Source: Treponema sp. (lineage in GTDB: Bacteria > Spirochaetota > Spirochaetia > Treponematales > Treponemataceae). Taken from it: 64,000 bases of DNA. Position 1 is the first letter of the stretch. Each line of letters opens with the position of its first letter. Below, piece by piece: positions 41,614 through 51,114 of this stretch. A model generated the notes under the pieces. The model was not told the origin of the DNA and did not search any database. It saw only the letters and a list, made by a program, of their open reading frames with translations. Made by a program: the position numbers and the translations under genes. The stretch spans positions 1 to 64,000 of the forward strand of contig JAFSRD010000043.1 in NCBI GenBank assembly GCA_017446265.1. The letters run 5' to 3'.

Positions 41614-42873
41614 ATGCCGAAAGCGATGCAATACACAAAAGGCTCGATTGTTTATTTTGAAGGGGACAAAGACGAACGTATTTTTATCCTCCAAAAAGGG
41701 ATTCTTGTCCTTACAACAGTCGATATTGAAACTCATCAACCTGTTACGGAGCAAGTAAAGAATGGAGAATTTTTTGGTGTAAAATCATCGCTCGGTCGCT
41801 TTCCACGCGAGGAAACAGCTACCGCGCTTACAGACTGCGTTGCCGTTATTCTCAACGGGCAAGAGTTTGAACAGATTTTCAGCAGCAACAAACAAGTCAT
41901 TATGAAAATGCTCCGTGTCTTTTCAAACCAGTTGCGTCAAATACACAAAAAAACAGAAGCGATTCTCAACAATATAACGGAGGACCGTCAGAGCGGTATG
42001 ATTGCCGTTGCAAAAAGTTTTTATAACGACGAGCAATATCTATCATGCTGTGACATCTGTGTAAAATTTTTATCGCTGTATCCCGACACAATGAAAAAAG
42101 AAGAAGTTGCAAAACTGTATGCAGATGCCAAACTCCGCAACGATAAAGCGCTTGAGCGGGCAAAAATAAAACGGGAAGATTCTTTGGGCGAAGAAGAAGA
42201 AGCGCCAGGTGCGCTCAAACAGTTTGCGCTTCCTGCATTCAAGCGGTTTGCAAAGCAGTATAAGCCAGGCAATGTTATCATTAGCGAGTTTGAACCGGGC
42301 AATTGTTTTTATCTAATTCAATCAGGGAGAGTGCAACTCGTCAAGTGCGTCAATGGTGCAAAGAAAAATCTTGACATTATGAAACCCGGCGAATTTTTTG
42401 GAGAAATGGCAATACTCGACAATTCTCCGCGTTCTGCCACATGCGTTGCAATCGGCAATGTAGAGTGCCTTGAATTTAATAAAGAGAATTTTGAATTGCT
42501 GATTACAGGCAATCCGCAGATTGCAATTATCTTGTTAAAGCTTTTTTGCAAACGCATTTACGACCAGAAACGCCGCTTCCGCACGCTTGCAATTAAAGAT
42601 TTGCAAGCCCGTATTGCAGATGTCTTCCTCATGCTTGATGAAATGTATCCTCCTGTGAATGCGGCAAATCGCCAGCGTAAGTTCAATGTAACGATTGCGG
42701 ATATAGCACATTGGGCGGGGCTTTCACTTGAAACGACACGCGATGAGGTTAATAAATTTGTCGAGAAACGGAAAATTGAAATTTACGATACCTATATCGT
42801 TGTAGACAATATTGTTGACATGAAGCGCATTGTAGACACACGTGGCGACGTTATTATGCAACGCAATTCGTAG
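41614..42873 (+). CDS. Regulator with two cyclic-nucleotide-binding domains
   Basis: 419 residues. A first cNMP-binding-like domain spans about 1-120 (GSIVYFEGDKDERIFIL), a helical linker with tandem helices follows, and a second domain spans about 205-320. The second has a good phosphate-binding cassette (GEFFGEMAILDNSPRSATC), so it may bind cAMP or a related nucleotide; the first lacks that cassette. The last ~70 residues include a winged-helix-like segment (VTIADIAHWAGLSLETTRDE), consistent with DNA binding of the Crp type. AGAGGA precedes the ATG and TATAAT lies in the divergent gap. Targets are unknown. Confidence 0.88.
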   Translation: MPKAMQYTKGSIVYFEGDKDERIFILQKGILVLTTVDIETHQPVTEQVKNGEFFGVKSSLGRFPREETATALTDCVAVILNGQEFEQIFSSNKQVIMKMLRVFSNQLRQIHKKTEAILNNITEDRQSGMIAVAKSFYNDEQYLSCCDICVKFLSLYPDTMKKEEVAKLYADAKLRNDKALERAKIKREDSLGEEEEAPGALKQFALPAFKRFAKQYKPGNVIISEFEPGNCFYLIQSGRVQLVKCVNGAKKNLDIMKPGEFFGEMAILDNSPRSATCVAIGNVECLEFNKENFELLITGNPQIAIILLKLFCKRIYDQKRRFRTLAIKDLQARIADVFLMLDEMYPPVNAANRQRKFNVTIADIAHWAGLSLETTRDEVNKFVEKRKIEIYDTYIVVDNIVDMKRIVDTRGDVIMQRNS

Positions 42874-42987
42874 CACAACTTGTCGGTAGCGCTAAATAAT
42901 GCTTTCCGCTATGCAAACGAACATGCCAAAACGAACACGCCCTATTGCAATGCGCTGATATTTTTGATATAGTTATATAATTATTTT

Positions 42988-43060
42988 GCCAACTTAGCTC
43001 ATCCGGTAGAGCATCGCATTCGTAATGCGGCGGTGATCGGTTCAAGTCCGGTAGTTGGCT
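42988..43060 (+). tRNA. tRNA-Thr (CGT)
   Basis: 73 bases. Acceptor GCCAACT/AGTTGGC, D-arm, anticodon loop TTCGTAA (anticodon CGT, reads ACG), T-loop TTCAAGT. CCA is not encoded. TATAAT at 42976-42981 ends 6 bases before the mature 5' end; a matching -35 box is not clear. Confidence 0.93.
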
Positions 43061-43087
43061 GTAGCATCATATTTTTTGCACATCATG

Positions 43088-44407
43088 TCTACGCATATTT
43101 ATACTCTTATGACAGAAAACAGCTACGGACTTTCTTGGATTGACGTTCCCGAACAAGCAGACACAGACAATGCAACACTTGCGCTTGTATCAGAAAAATG
43201 TATTGCTTGCAAGAGCATGCCGCACAACGAGCTTGACGCGCAACACATCTTCATTGAAGGCGACAACTATCCCGCGCTCAAATGCTTGCGTACAGACTGG
43301 AAACACTCCGTAGATGTGATATATATTGACCCGCCGTACAACACGGGAAGCTCTGCGCTCACGTACAATGACACGCGATTTTTAAAAACGTTTCCCGACG
43401 GTACGCGAGCGAAAAAAAAGCATTCTGCGCGTCACAGCGCGTGGCTTTCATTTATGCACCGCCGTCTTTTGCTTGCACACGAACTGCTTGCGCAAAGCGG
43501 TTGCATGTTCATTTCGATTGACGACACTGAATACGCGCGTCTGCGGCTTTTATGTGATGAAATCTTTGGCGAAGAAAACTATGTGAACGATTTTTTGTAC
43601 TTGCACGGTAAAGGCAAAAAAGATGCGTGGTCGCGCACAATGACACAACATACAGTGTGCTACGCAAAAGACAAGGCATTTCTTGCACCTTTTGAAGCGG
43701 TCGAAAAAGCTGATTGGGCAATGGCAAACGCAGACGGCGATGAGCGTGGCGCGTGGTTTTCGGGCAGCATCTCGTTCACAGAAAAACGCTCTAATCCCAA
43801 TCATGTAAATTATTTTTCGATTACATCACCCTCGGGAAAAACGTGGACGCGCCAGTGGCTATGCAGCAAAGCGGAAATGGATGCGCTCATACAAAGCAAC
43901 CGCATTTACTGGGGCGCGAACGGTACGAGCGTGCCGCGTAAAAAGATTTTCAATGGTGAGGAGAGCCGTATTATTCCAAAAAATATTATCGTTGCAGACA
44001 CTACGCGCAAAGCACAACGCAAGCTCGACAACATGCTCTGTGTAAGGCATGCGTTTGCCAATCCCAAACCGGTGAATCTTATTGAGCAGTTGCTCACTAT
44101 GACACAGATGAAAAATTGCGCAACAGTGCTCGATTTTTTTGCGGGAAGCGGCACCACGCTTGAAGCTGTGCTCTCTATGAACGCACGTGATGGCGGAAAG
44201 CGGCGGTGCATACTCATTCAGTCGCCAGAAAAAATTGCATGCGCAGAAGCACTTGCGCAAAATATTTTGCCTGTGCCGTTCAACACGATTGCAGACATTG
44301 CATATGAACGCGCAAAACGCATCATATGCGGCTACATTGACAGCACAGGAAAGCATGTTGCAGGATTTGGTGGAATGCTCGCATATTATGTGGTAAAACC
44401 AAGTTGA
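43088..44407 (+). CDS. Orphan beta-class adenine-specific DNA methyltransferase
   Basis: 439 residues. The catalytic motif DPPYNTGSSALTYND comes early (about residue 83) and the SAM-binding motif DFFAGSGTT late (about 355), the order of beta-class N6-adenine or N4-cytosine methyltransferases such as type III Mod subunits. No restriction gene, specificity subunit or integrase is adjacent. It starts 27 bases after tRNA-Thr; ATG at 43088 or 43109 are both possible, and neither has a good Shine-Dalgarno sequence. The segment between the motifs is the likely target-recognition region. Position beside a tRNA gene suggests acquisition, but there is no repeated tRNA end. Confidence 0.85.
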   Translation, partial: STHIYTLMTENSYGLSWIDVPEQADTDNATLALVSEKCIACKSMPHNELDAQHIFIEGDNYPALKCLRTDWKHSVDVIYIDPPYNTGSSALTYNDTRFLKTFPDGTRAKKKHSARHSAWLSFMHRRLLLAHELLAQSGCMFISIDDTEYARLRLLCDEIFGEENYVNDFLYLHGKGKKDAWSRTMTQHTVCYAKDKAFLAPFEAVEKADWAMANADGDERGAWFSGSISFTEKRSNPNHVNYFSITSPSGKTWTRQWLCSKAEMDALIQSNRIYWGANGTSVPRKKIFNGEESRIIPKNIIVADTTRKAQRKLDNMLCVRHAFANPKPVNLIEQLLTMTQMKNCATVLDFFAGSGTTLEAVLSMNARDGGKRRCILIQSPEKIACAEALAQNILPVPFNTIADIAYERAKRIICGYIDSTGKHVAGFGGMLAYYVVKPS

Positions 44408-44549
44408 CAGTGCAACTGTCTTACTATGGCAAGCGATTGCCTCTGTGCGCAGTTACGCGCCGTGCACCTGCGCACTAATTCAACAACTCCAAAACAGAAG
44501 TTTCGTTTGTTGTTGCATTTTTAGGAATGTTTAGAACGGAAAAACACGC

Positions 44550-45935
44550 TTACTTACCGACGCAAAAATTGCTGAATACGCTGTCGAGTATGTCGTCGGG
44601 TGTCACTTCACCTGTCACTTCTCCAAGTGATGCAAGCGCATCTTCTAAATCTTGTACAACTGCATCAAGCGTATACTGTGCCCCGTTTTCCTGCGCATGC
44701 TTGACGTTTTCAAGTGCGTCGGCAACAGCCGCTTTTTGACGCGCAGAGCCGAGCCCCGCTTGCACGCGCTCTGTAATCATGCCAGCGGTAAGTGTTGCGC
44801 GTACTGCTTCCACGAGCGCAGCGATGTTTGTGCCGCTTTTTGCACTCACAGCGACTTCATTATGCAGATTTTTTATTGATTTTTTTTGCGCATTAGAAAG
44901 GCGCGGTAGATTTTGCGCAATGTCGCATTTGTTCCATACGACAACGACATGTTTGGCACATTGCTCCAAAAACTGCGCATCGTCTTTTGTATATCCTTCA
45001 GTGCTGTCTATGAGATAGAGCACAACATCTGCGTCATGTGTAAGTGAATGCGCAAGTGCAACGCCTTGCTTTTCAACTTCGTCTGCTGTTTTGCGAAGCC
45101 CTGCCGTATCAAACAGGCGCACGGGAATGCCTGAAAAATCTGCCCAACTTTCAAGCCAGTCGCGCGTAGTGCCTGCAACATCAGAAACGATGGCGCGCTC
45201 TTCTTTGAGCAACGTGTTGAACAAGCTCGACTTGCCTGCATTTGTCTTGCCGCACAGCACAACCCGTGCGCCGTCCTGATAAAGCTTTTCGCTCTGCCAT
45301 GAATCGACGAGCGTTTGCAGACGCGCCTGTGCTTGTTGTATGTCGGCAGTGTCAAACGAATCGGCAAGCGTCTCTTCGTCTTCAGGATATTCTACAGCAA
45401 CTTCAATTGATGCAAGCGTGTTGATTATCAATTTTTTTATTGCATCAATTTCGTGATAGAGCGAGCCTGCAAGCCTTTCTGCCGCATGCCCACGCGCCGC
45501 GTCCGTGCGGCTTTCAATAATTTCACGCACAGCCTCTACTTTCGTTAAATCTGCTTTGCCGTTCACATATGAACGAAATGTGAACTCTCCGCGCTCTGCA
45601 CTGCGAAATCCATGCAAAATTAATAAATTGTAAATGGCTGTTAAAACAGACGGTCCGCCGTGACATGAAATCTCTGCCATGTCTTCGCCGGTAAAACTCT
45701 TTGGAGCACGAAATACAGAGACGAGCACTTCGTCAATTTTCTGTGTACCGTCTGCAATCCAGCCATATACGATTGAATTTCCTTGCGCTGTGCCAAGCGC
45801 TTCTGGACGCGAAAACAATTTTGCCAACCGCTCAATGCAGCCATTTCCAGAAACACGCACTATTCCAAGCGCGCTCGGTGCAAGCGGTGTTGCAATCGCA
45901 GCAATAGGTTCGTCAGGCGAGTATGATTGTACCAT
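44550..45935 (-). CDS. mnmE: tRNA modification GTPase MnmE
   Basis: 461 residues. N-terminal formyl-THF-binding domain (IAAIATPLAPSALGIVRVSG), a central helical domain, and the inserted G domain with CGKTNAGKSSLF, DVAGTTRD, DTAGLR and NKCD. The conserved C-terminal CxGK motif appears as CVGK. With MnmG it modifies the wobble uridine of tRNAs. Its start lies 5 bases after the stop of the upstream secreted hydrolase gene, so the two are co-transcribed. The gene-free 44408-44549 holds nothing distinctive. Confidence 0.95.
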   Translation of the reverse strand: MVQSYSPDEPIAAIATPLAPSALGIVRVSGNGCIERLAKLFSRPEALGTAQGNSIVYGWIADGTQKIDEVLVSVFRAPKSFTGEDMAEISCHGGPSVLTAIYNLLILHGFRSAERGEFTFRSYVNGKADLTKVEAVREIIESRTDAARGHAAERLAGSLYHEIDAIKKLIINTLASIEVAVEYPEDEETLADSFDTADIQQAQARLQTLVDSWQSEKLYQDGARVVLCGKTNAGKSSLFNTLLKEERAIVSDVAGTTRDWLESWADFSGIPVRLFDTAGLRKTADEVEKQGVALAHSLTHDADVVLYLIDSTEGYTKDDAQFLEQCAKHVVVVWNKCDIAQNLPRLSNAQKKSIKNLHNEVAVSAKSGTNIAALVEAVRATLTAGMITERVQAGLGSARQKAAVADALENVKHAQENGAQYTLDAVVQDLEDALASLGEVTGEVTPDDILDSVFSNFCVGK

Positions 45936-45940
45936 CGCTT

Positions 45941-48295
45941 TTACCGCCGCTGTTTCATAAACGGTATGTACAGGAATGGTGTGTATTGCGTGTCGTCCGC
46001 TCTTTTTCTTCTATCTTGTTCACGCACTGAGTCGAGTACAGAAATCGTTTCATCAACAAATGGCGGCTTTTTTGCGCTTCCAATTGCAGGCTTGCGAAAT
46101 CGCCTATCTGCTTCCGGCGTTGTGCCGATATATTCTGATTCAGCTGTTATGTCCGGGAGCACATTGTCGTAATCGCCCATATTATTCCAATACAAATAGC
46201 CACGGTTTGCTGCATCGCGTACGCCGAAGATTTCTTTTTGAATATATTCTTTGCCATAATGCTGGCGGTCGTAACTAACATTCAATCTAAACGCTTGAAC
46301 CCACGGTCGTGCAATTGCTCTGTTGCGCATCATCACTGACGTACGGTATGTACCGTAATAATAAATTCGGTATGTGCGGTCAGCATGCGGCGCATAATTC
46401 ATAAACGCTTGTTCAAAGTGGCTTGGATAAAACATGGGCGAGATGACATCAACATATTCACAGAGCATCTCTGCATCTTGTCCAGTACGTGTGCCGCTTC
46501 TGTACCAACCGTTTGCGCCATAGATGTCAATGCCAATCGGTGCGTCAATGTTTTCGCGCGCATATGAAAGGAATGAAATGAGCGCACTTTCTTTTGTCAT
46601 GCCTTTGTCTTGCCAGCGATACGAAGCGCTATTCAAATTTATTCCATCTGTTGGAAAGCGTATGTAATCAAATTGAATTTCATCAAAGCCACGATTTATT
46701 AATTCTTTTGCAACAGCAACATTGTACTCCCATACTTCAGGCGAATACGGGTCAACCCAGTTTTCATCATAATATGTTGGAGTTTTTCCTGTCACAGCTC
46801 CCGTTGCACTGTCTATTACATCTTCATATGATTTTATGCCAACCCACACTTTTTTTTCACTGCTGTCCCACACTGCATATTTGTTGCCAGAAAAAGACGC
46901 AAGATTTCTGTCTTTAAACACGACAATGCGCGCAATAAGATATACGTTGTCTTTTTTAAATTCAGACACAAAATGATCGAGTTTCACTGCATACTGTGAA
47001 ATGCGGCATTTTTGCAACACGAGCGGGTCGCGCGTATCGTATCGCAAAAGGCCGTAATCATCTTTCATATCTATAACAAGTGCATTTAAATTATTGTCTT
47101 TTATTAATTTTCTAAACTTATTAATGCCTGCCTGTTCGCTGCCGCGGTTTGGCGGCATGTACACGCCCTTTTTACCATCTGCAGCAAGCGCATATGGCGT
47201 ATTTATTGTGCCAGGGTAAAGCATCCATAATTCATTGAGGAGAACGCCATCTGCAAAACCGCTCCTGCTTTTTGGAATCCACGCAGCATTTACCATTCCT
47301 GGAACACATGAAAAATTTTTTTTCCAATCTTCAAACTTGGCAGGAAGACCGGGACTTTGAAGCGTATTTAAATTGATTGCGCCAAGCGACTCAATGCATG
47401 TAAAAAGAAGCGAGTCTTCAATCCGAGAGATGCCGTCAATACTGTCTGCTGGCTCTGTGCCTTCGTAGATGCACACGCTCTTTTTTGTTTCCCAGTCAAA
47501 GCGATAGATGCACGGAAGATATGACTGCGAAAAATATATTTCAACATATTTTGTTCCGTTAGCGCGTGTTCTAAGCATTGGAAAAATATCTGCAATTTCG
47601 TCGGGCGAAGAAAGCGACTGCATCATTTTAATTCCAGCAGGCACATCGTTCCACTGCGCATTTTTTGCATAGGGAAAAATATACGACAATCCAAAAATAG
47701 GATGTGACTCAAACACGACGACAGCGCTGTTTTCCATAGTAGCAACAGCAACAGCTTTTATGCCTGGCGTCAATTTGCTTGTTGAACCGAGCGATTTCCA
47801 TGATATGCCGCCATCGCTTGTGATGTACACGTTGTTTTCTGTTGCAGTGACAAGTCGCTGCGGGTTGAGCGGGTCGGCACATAAATCTTTGAGCATTGGC
47901 ACCTGCTTGACAAGCGTCGTCGTTGTGCCATCGTATTTTTTTATCATAAACGATTCTATGCCGTCGTTGCGTAGCTCAAAATTAACAAGGTCTTCGCTAT
48001 AAAGAATGCCTTGCGATGTGCGGAAGTACCACAGCTCTTTTATTGCGCCATCGTCATCAATCGTTTCAATGCGTACAATTTGTTCAACTTTTCCTTGCGT
48101 CCATAGCGGCATAGCAGTGTTGTTGGCAGTAATTCTGTATAATCCTTTGTCGCTTCCTGCAAGATATGTCTGCGACGCTTCCCCTGATGCAATTTGTTGC
48201 GCAGGCGGCAATTGGTACAGCGGTTTTATCTCTTGAGAATAGATTGCCGTTGGTAGAGAAAAAAACAGCGAGAACATGAAAAACAAAATGGTCAT
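45941..48295 (-). CDS. Exported putative glycoside hydrolase (DUF4015) with propeller-like N-terminal part
   Basis: 784 residues from the ATG at 48295. Signal peptide (ILFFMFSLFFSLPTAIYSQ). Residues 25-370 contain repeated beta-propeller-like strands such as VYITSDGGISWKSLGS, typical of BNR/sortilin-like repeats. Residues 390-760 match the DUF4015 putative glycosyl hydrolase barrel: YMPPNRGSEQAGINKFRKL, VIDMKDDYGLLRYD, FDEIQFDYIRFPTDG and GIDIYGANGWY. The catalytic acid would be in QFDYIRFP. It is presumably in the periplasm or on the surface; the substrate is unknown. Confidence 0.85.
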   Translation of the reverse strand: MTILFFMFSLFFSLPTAIYSQEIKPLYQLPPAQQIASGEASQTYLAGSDKGLYRITANNTAMPLWTQGKVEQIVRIETIDDDGAIKELWYFRTSQGILYSEDLVNFELRNDGIESFMIKKYDGTTTTLVKQVPMLKDLCADPLNPQRLVTATENNVYITSDGGISWKSLGSTSKLTPGIKAVAVATMENSAVVVFESHPIFGLSYIFPYAKNAQWNDVPAGIKMMQSLSSPDEIADIFPMLRTRANGTKYVEIYFSQSYLPCIYRFDWETKKSVCIYEGTEPADSIDGISRIEDSLLFTCIESLGAINLNTLQSPGLPAKFEDWKKNFSCVPGMVNAAWIPKSRSGFADGVLLNELWMLYPGTINTPYALAADGKKGVYMPPNRGSEQAGINKFRKLIKDNNLNALVIDMKDDYGLLRYDTRDPLVLQKCRISQYAVKLDHFVSEFKKDNVYLIARIVVFKDRNLASFSGNKYAVWDSSEKKVWVGIKSYEDVIDSATGAVTGKTPTYYDENWVDPYSPEVWEYNVAVAKELINRGFDEIQFDYIRFPTDGINLNSASYRWQDKGMTKESALISFLSYARENIDAPIGIDIYGANGWYRSGTRTGQDAEMLCEYVDVISPMFYPSHFEQAFMNYAPHADRTYRIYYYGTYRTSVMMRNRAIARPWVQAFRLNVSYDRQHYGKEYIQKEIFGVRDAANRGYLYWNNMGDYDNVLPDITAESEYIGTTPEADRRFRKPAIGSAKKPPFVDETISVLDSVREQDRRKRADDTQYTPFLYIPFMKQRR

Positions 48296-48411
48296 ATTGT
48301 GATTATCGGTATTATAAAGAATAAAGTTTAAGCAAGGGCACATGGCATAGCAGAGCCGTTCCTGCATACAAGCGCAGTTTTACCGTAAGGCAAGATAAAA
48401 TCTCATTACCG

Positions 48412-50274
48412 CTATTTTGCCATCTGTTCATCGTTTATCTTGAACTGCGCAACTTCCTTTTGAAGCGTAGCTATATGAGCAGCGTTTTCCGTAGAACTTG
48501 CATTCAGTTTATTGCTTGCATCTATAATTATCTGCGTGCCCACTTGCATCTCTGTAACAGCACCGTTAATTTCTTCTGTCAGCGACATTACTTGTTTCAT
48601 GCGGTCCGCCACTTGTCCTGAACCAGTTCGCATTTCTGCAGAACTGTCTGAAACGCTCCTCATATTATGCTGCATTGTCTTTATAGCATTGAGCACTTGC
48701 GTACTTCCGGCAGATTGCTCCTGCATGGCATCTACAACAATTTGCTCTTGTTCTGCAACAGTATTTGTCAAACCATAGATAACAGAAAACTGTTCCTGCA
48801 CTTGCCCAATGCCGGCATTAATTGTTTCAATTGCATTTTGCAGTTTTTTAAGCTGCTCGGTAATTGCTTTTCCTTGCGTATTCGACTGCTCTGCAAGTTT
48901 GCGGATTTCATCTGCAACGACGGCAAACCCTTTGCCTGATGTTCCCGCATGGGCTGCTTCAATAGCGGCATTCATTGCCAAAAGATTTGTCTGCTCCGCA
49001 ATGCTTTGAATGATTGTGCTTGCATCCAAGAGACCATCGCTTTCTGCCATGATGACGCGCATCTGTTCTACCGCATACTCTACGCTTTCCTGACCAGAAT
49101 CAGACGCACGGGAAAGCCGTTTTACCACCTCCGCATTTTTATTCAATACTTCAGTTACCGAACGAATGTTGGCAACCATTTCTTCTACGGCAGTTGAAGA
49201 GTCGGAAACAATGTGCGATTGTGTTCCTACGTTCGCCTCCATTTTTTTCATTTGTTCAAACATGTCGAGAATAGTCGCCTTTGTTTCCTGTACGCTTTTT
49301 ACCTGCATGTCAATGCGCGTCTTAATTGAATTGATATTTGCCACAATCTGCGTAATTGAAGATGAAATTTCTTCCGTATTTTTTAATTGCGTAAAAGATG
49401 ATGTAGATGTCAAAGAAAGCGCTTTTCGTACAGAGACGAGCAATGCGCATGTGGCACCGTAAAACCCATTCATGTCGCTCATAAGAACGCCAATATTGTC
49501 ACGGCTGATTACATTGAGTCTCTCAAGCGTATAATCGTATTGCTGTAATTTATCTGCAAACGCTGTCACTGTCTGGATGCGCGCTGTCGTGTAGCGTTGC
49601 AGCACAAAAACAGTGAGCATGCAAATCAACACGCCAAACAATGTGCACGGTATTACCCGCATCATAAACAGTCTCGGCAAATTGGAAAAAACAGCGTTTT
49701 TTGCAATAAACGGAGAAAGCACTAAAAACGCAAGCCCTACCGAACTGAAAAACGATGGGCACAGATTACGCATCATATGCGGCATAGTCATGCTGTGTTT
49801 CGTAACAGGGATGGAAGAAACATACGCTTCCAATTTTTCTACAAATATGATATACGGCAAAAGCCCCATAGTAAACATAGTGCCGAATCCTGTAAGCACA
49901 AGCGCCACCATTGAATAAGGGATTCTAAAGCGTACACAAGCGATGACATGCACCGCTATCATGGGAACAGTCATAAACGCCACATATCCGATATATCCCA
50001 TTTCTAATGTTTTCAATGCGGCACTTGCACGCGCAATCGATGGTTGCGAGCCGTCTATCACTGTAATCTTGCGCCAGCACAGTTTTAAAAATAAAAATGG
50101 AATGAGTATCATGCAAATAATTGCTACAGAACCAGTTAACGGGCTTGTATAGATTATTACAGTTTCGCTTAACGAAAATTCATTGATAAGCAAAAGCACA
50201 AATATATATGTTGTTCCTGGCAAGAGCGTTGTTAAAAAATAAGGAATTAAAATGGAGATGCGGGGGAATGGCAT
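48412..50274 (-). CDS. Methyl-accepting chemotaxis protein with multi-helix membrane domain
   Basis: 620 residues. Unlike the common two-helix receptors, the N-terminal 245 residues form about six membrane helices and no large periplasmic sensor, so it may sense within the membrane or cytoplasm. The C-terminal half is a methyl-accepting signalling domain, with the invariant tip [18 protein letters not shown] around residue 440. The C-terminus has no CheR/CheB tether pentapeptide. GAGAGG precedes the ATG. Confidence 0.92.
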   Translation of the reverse strand: MPFPRISILIPYFLTTLLPGTTYIFVLLLINEFSLSETVIIYTSPLTGSVAIICMILIPFLFLKLCWRKITVIDGSQPSIARASAALKTLEMGYIGYVAFMTVPMIAVHVIACVRFRIPYSMVALVLTGFGTMFTMGLLPYIIFVEKLEAYVSSIPVTKHSMTMPHMMRNLCPSFFSSVGLAFLVLSPFIAKNAVFSNLPRLFMMRVIPCTLFGVLICMLTVFVLQRYTTARIQTVTAFADKLQQYDYTLERLNVISRDNIGVLMSDMNGFYGATCALLVSVRKALSLTSTSSFTQLKNTEEISSSITQIVANINSIKTRIDMQVKSVQETKATILDMFEQMKKMEANVGTQSHIVSDSSTAVEEMVANIRSVTEVLNKNAEVVKRLSRASDSGQESVEYAVEQMRVIMAESDGLLDASTIIQSIAEQTNLLAMNAAIEAAHAGTSGKGFAVVADEIRKLAEQSNTQGKAITEQLKKLQNAIETINAGIGQVQEQFSVIYGLTNTVAEQEQIVVDAMQEQSAGSTQVLNAIKTMQHNMRSVSDSSAEMRTGSGQVADRMKQVMSLTEEINGAVTEMQVGTQIIIDASNKLNASSTENAAHIATLQKEVAQFKINDEQMAK

Positions 50275-50328
50275 TTTATAATACCTCTCAACTCTTTGGG
50301 TAACACGTTCTTTGCATGTGTTATGATT

Positions 50329-50356
50329 ATTATATATAGATTATTATAGGTGTCAA
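50329..50356 (-). promoter_or_regulatory. Promoter of the chemoreceptor gene
   Basis: TTGACA (50356-50351), a 16-base spacer and TATAAT (50334-50329). The leader of about 48 bases has GAGAGG before the ATG. A conventional, leadered gene. Confidence 0.7.
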
Positions 50357-50397
50357 TAAAAAATAACAAATATAACAGTATTATTAAAAAATTAATT

Positions 50398-51051
50398 TTA
50401 TATATCGTACAATACAGCTTTAAAATGAACAAGATAATCGACAAACGAGATGTAACATAGCGCAAGACTGATGCACGCCATTGCAAGCGCACCATTCTGC
50501 CATGCAATGAAATTGTGCATAACAACTGTCACAATGCCGCTGCTATTTTTATCGCATACCCACAGGCGTGCGGCACACTCAGCCATAAGGCACACAAAGC
50601 TCGTTGCAACGTAAAATACTGTTTTCAGCTTGCCGCCCTTGCGTGCAGCAATTGCCGTTCCTTTTTTTATTGCAACCATGCGTAAAAAATTTTGAGCAAC
50701 TTCTCGATATAAAATTAATAAAAAAATAGGAACAGGGATATACCACATACGCGCAGCGGCAACCGTATTGATGCGTGAAAGAACTGTATGCATAAAACAC
50801 ATGAACGTTGTAAGGTGCACAACAACGTCTGCAAACGGGTCGAACAGTTTTCCAAAGTCGCTCACTTCGTGATTTTTTCGTGCAAAATAACCATCAAAAA
50901 AATCGGTAATTTCCATGCAAGCAAGCAATGGAATAAGGATATATGCTGATGGCGCAATAAATCTTCCTGTCCAAATCGGAATAAAATAAATGAGAAAAAA
51001 CACAGGCGCAAGCACAATGCGCGTTAATGTAAAAGCGTTTGCAGTTTTCAT
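50398..51051 (-). CDS. pgsA: CDP-alcohol phosphatidyltransferase (PgsA-like)
   Basis: 217 residues with about six helices. The CDP-alcohol motif D-x2-DG-x2-AR-x8-G-x3-D-x3-D is present as DFFDGYFARKNHEVSDFG followed by LFDPFAD. Probably phosphatidylglycerophosphate synthase, though the same motif serves phosphatidylinositol- and choline-type enzymes. I chose the ATG at 51051 over 51087, which overlaps a promoter. Confidence 0.85.
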   Translation of the reverse strand: MKTANAFTLTRIVLAPVFFLIYFIPIWTGRFIAPSAYILIPLLACMEITDFFDGYFARKNHEVSDFGKLFDPFADVVVHLTTFMCFMHTVLSRINTVAAARMWYIPVPIFLLILYREVAQNFLRMVAIKKGTAIAARKGGKLKTVFYVATSFVCLMAECAARLWVCDKNSSGIVTVVMHNFIAWQNGALAMACISLALCYISFVDYLVHFKAVLYDI

Positions 51052-51087
51052 GCATACAAGTATCTTTTGAAAAATATATATTGTCAA
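51052..51087 (-). promoter_or_regulatory. Promoter placed for leaderless pgsA transcript
   Basis: Perfect TTGACA (51087-51082), a 17-base spacer and GATACT (51064-51059); the ATG at 51051 follows 7 bases later, with no Shine-Dalgarno sequence. Confidence 0.65.
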
Positions 51088-51114
51088 TATACGCGGAAAC
51101 TACAGGGAATGATA

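Noticed and set aside
43055-43087. Methyltransferase start inside the tRNA-Thr gene (43055)
   Set aside because: It would overlap the tRNA; starts at 43088 or 43109 keep all motifs.
43055-44549. Genomic island at tRNA-Thr
   Set aside because: No integrase, no repeated tRNA 3' end and ordinary neighbours downstream (mnmE).
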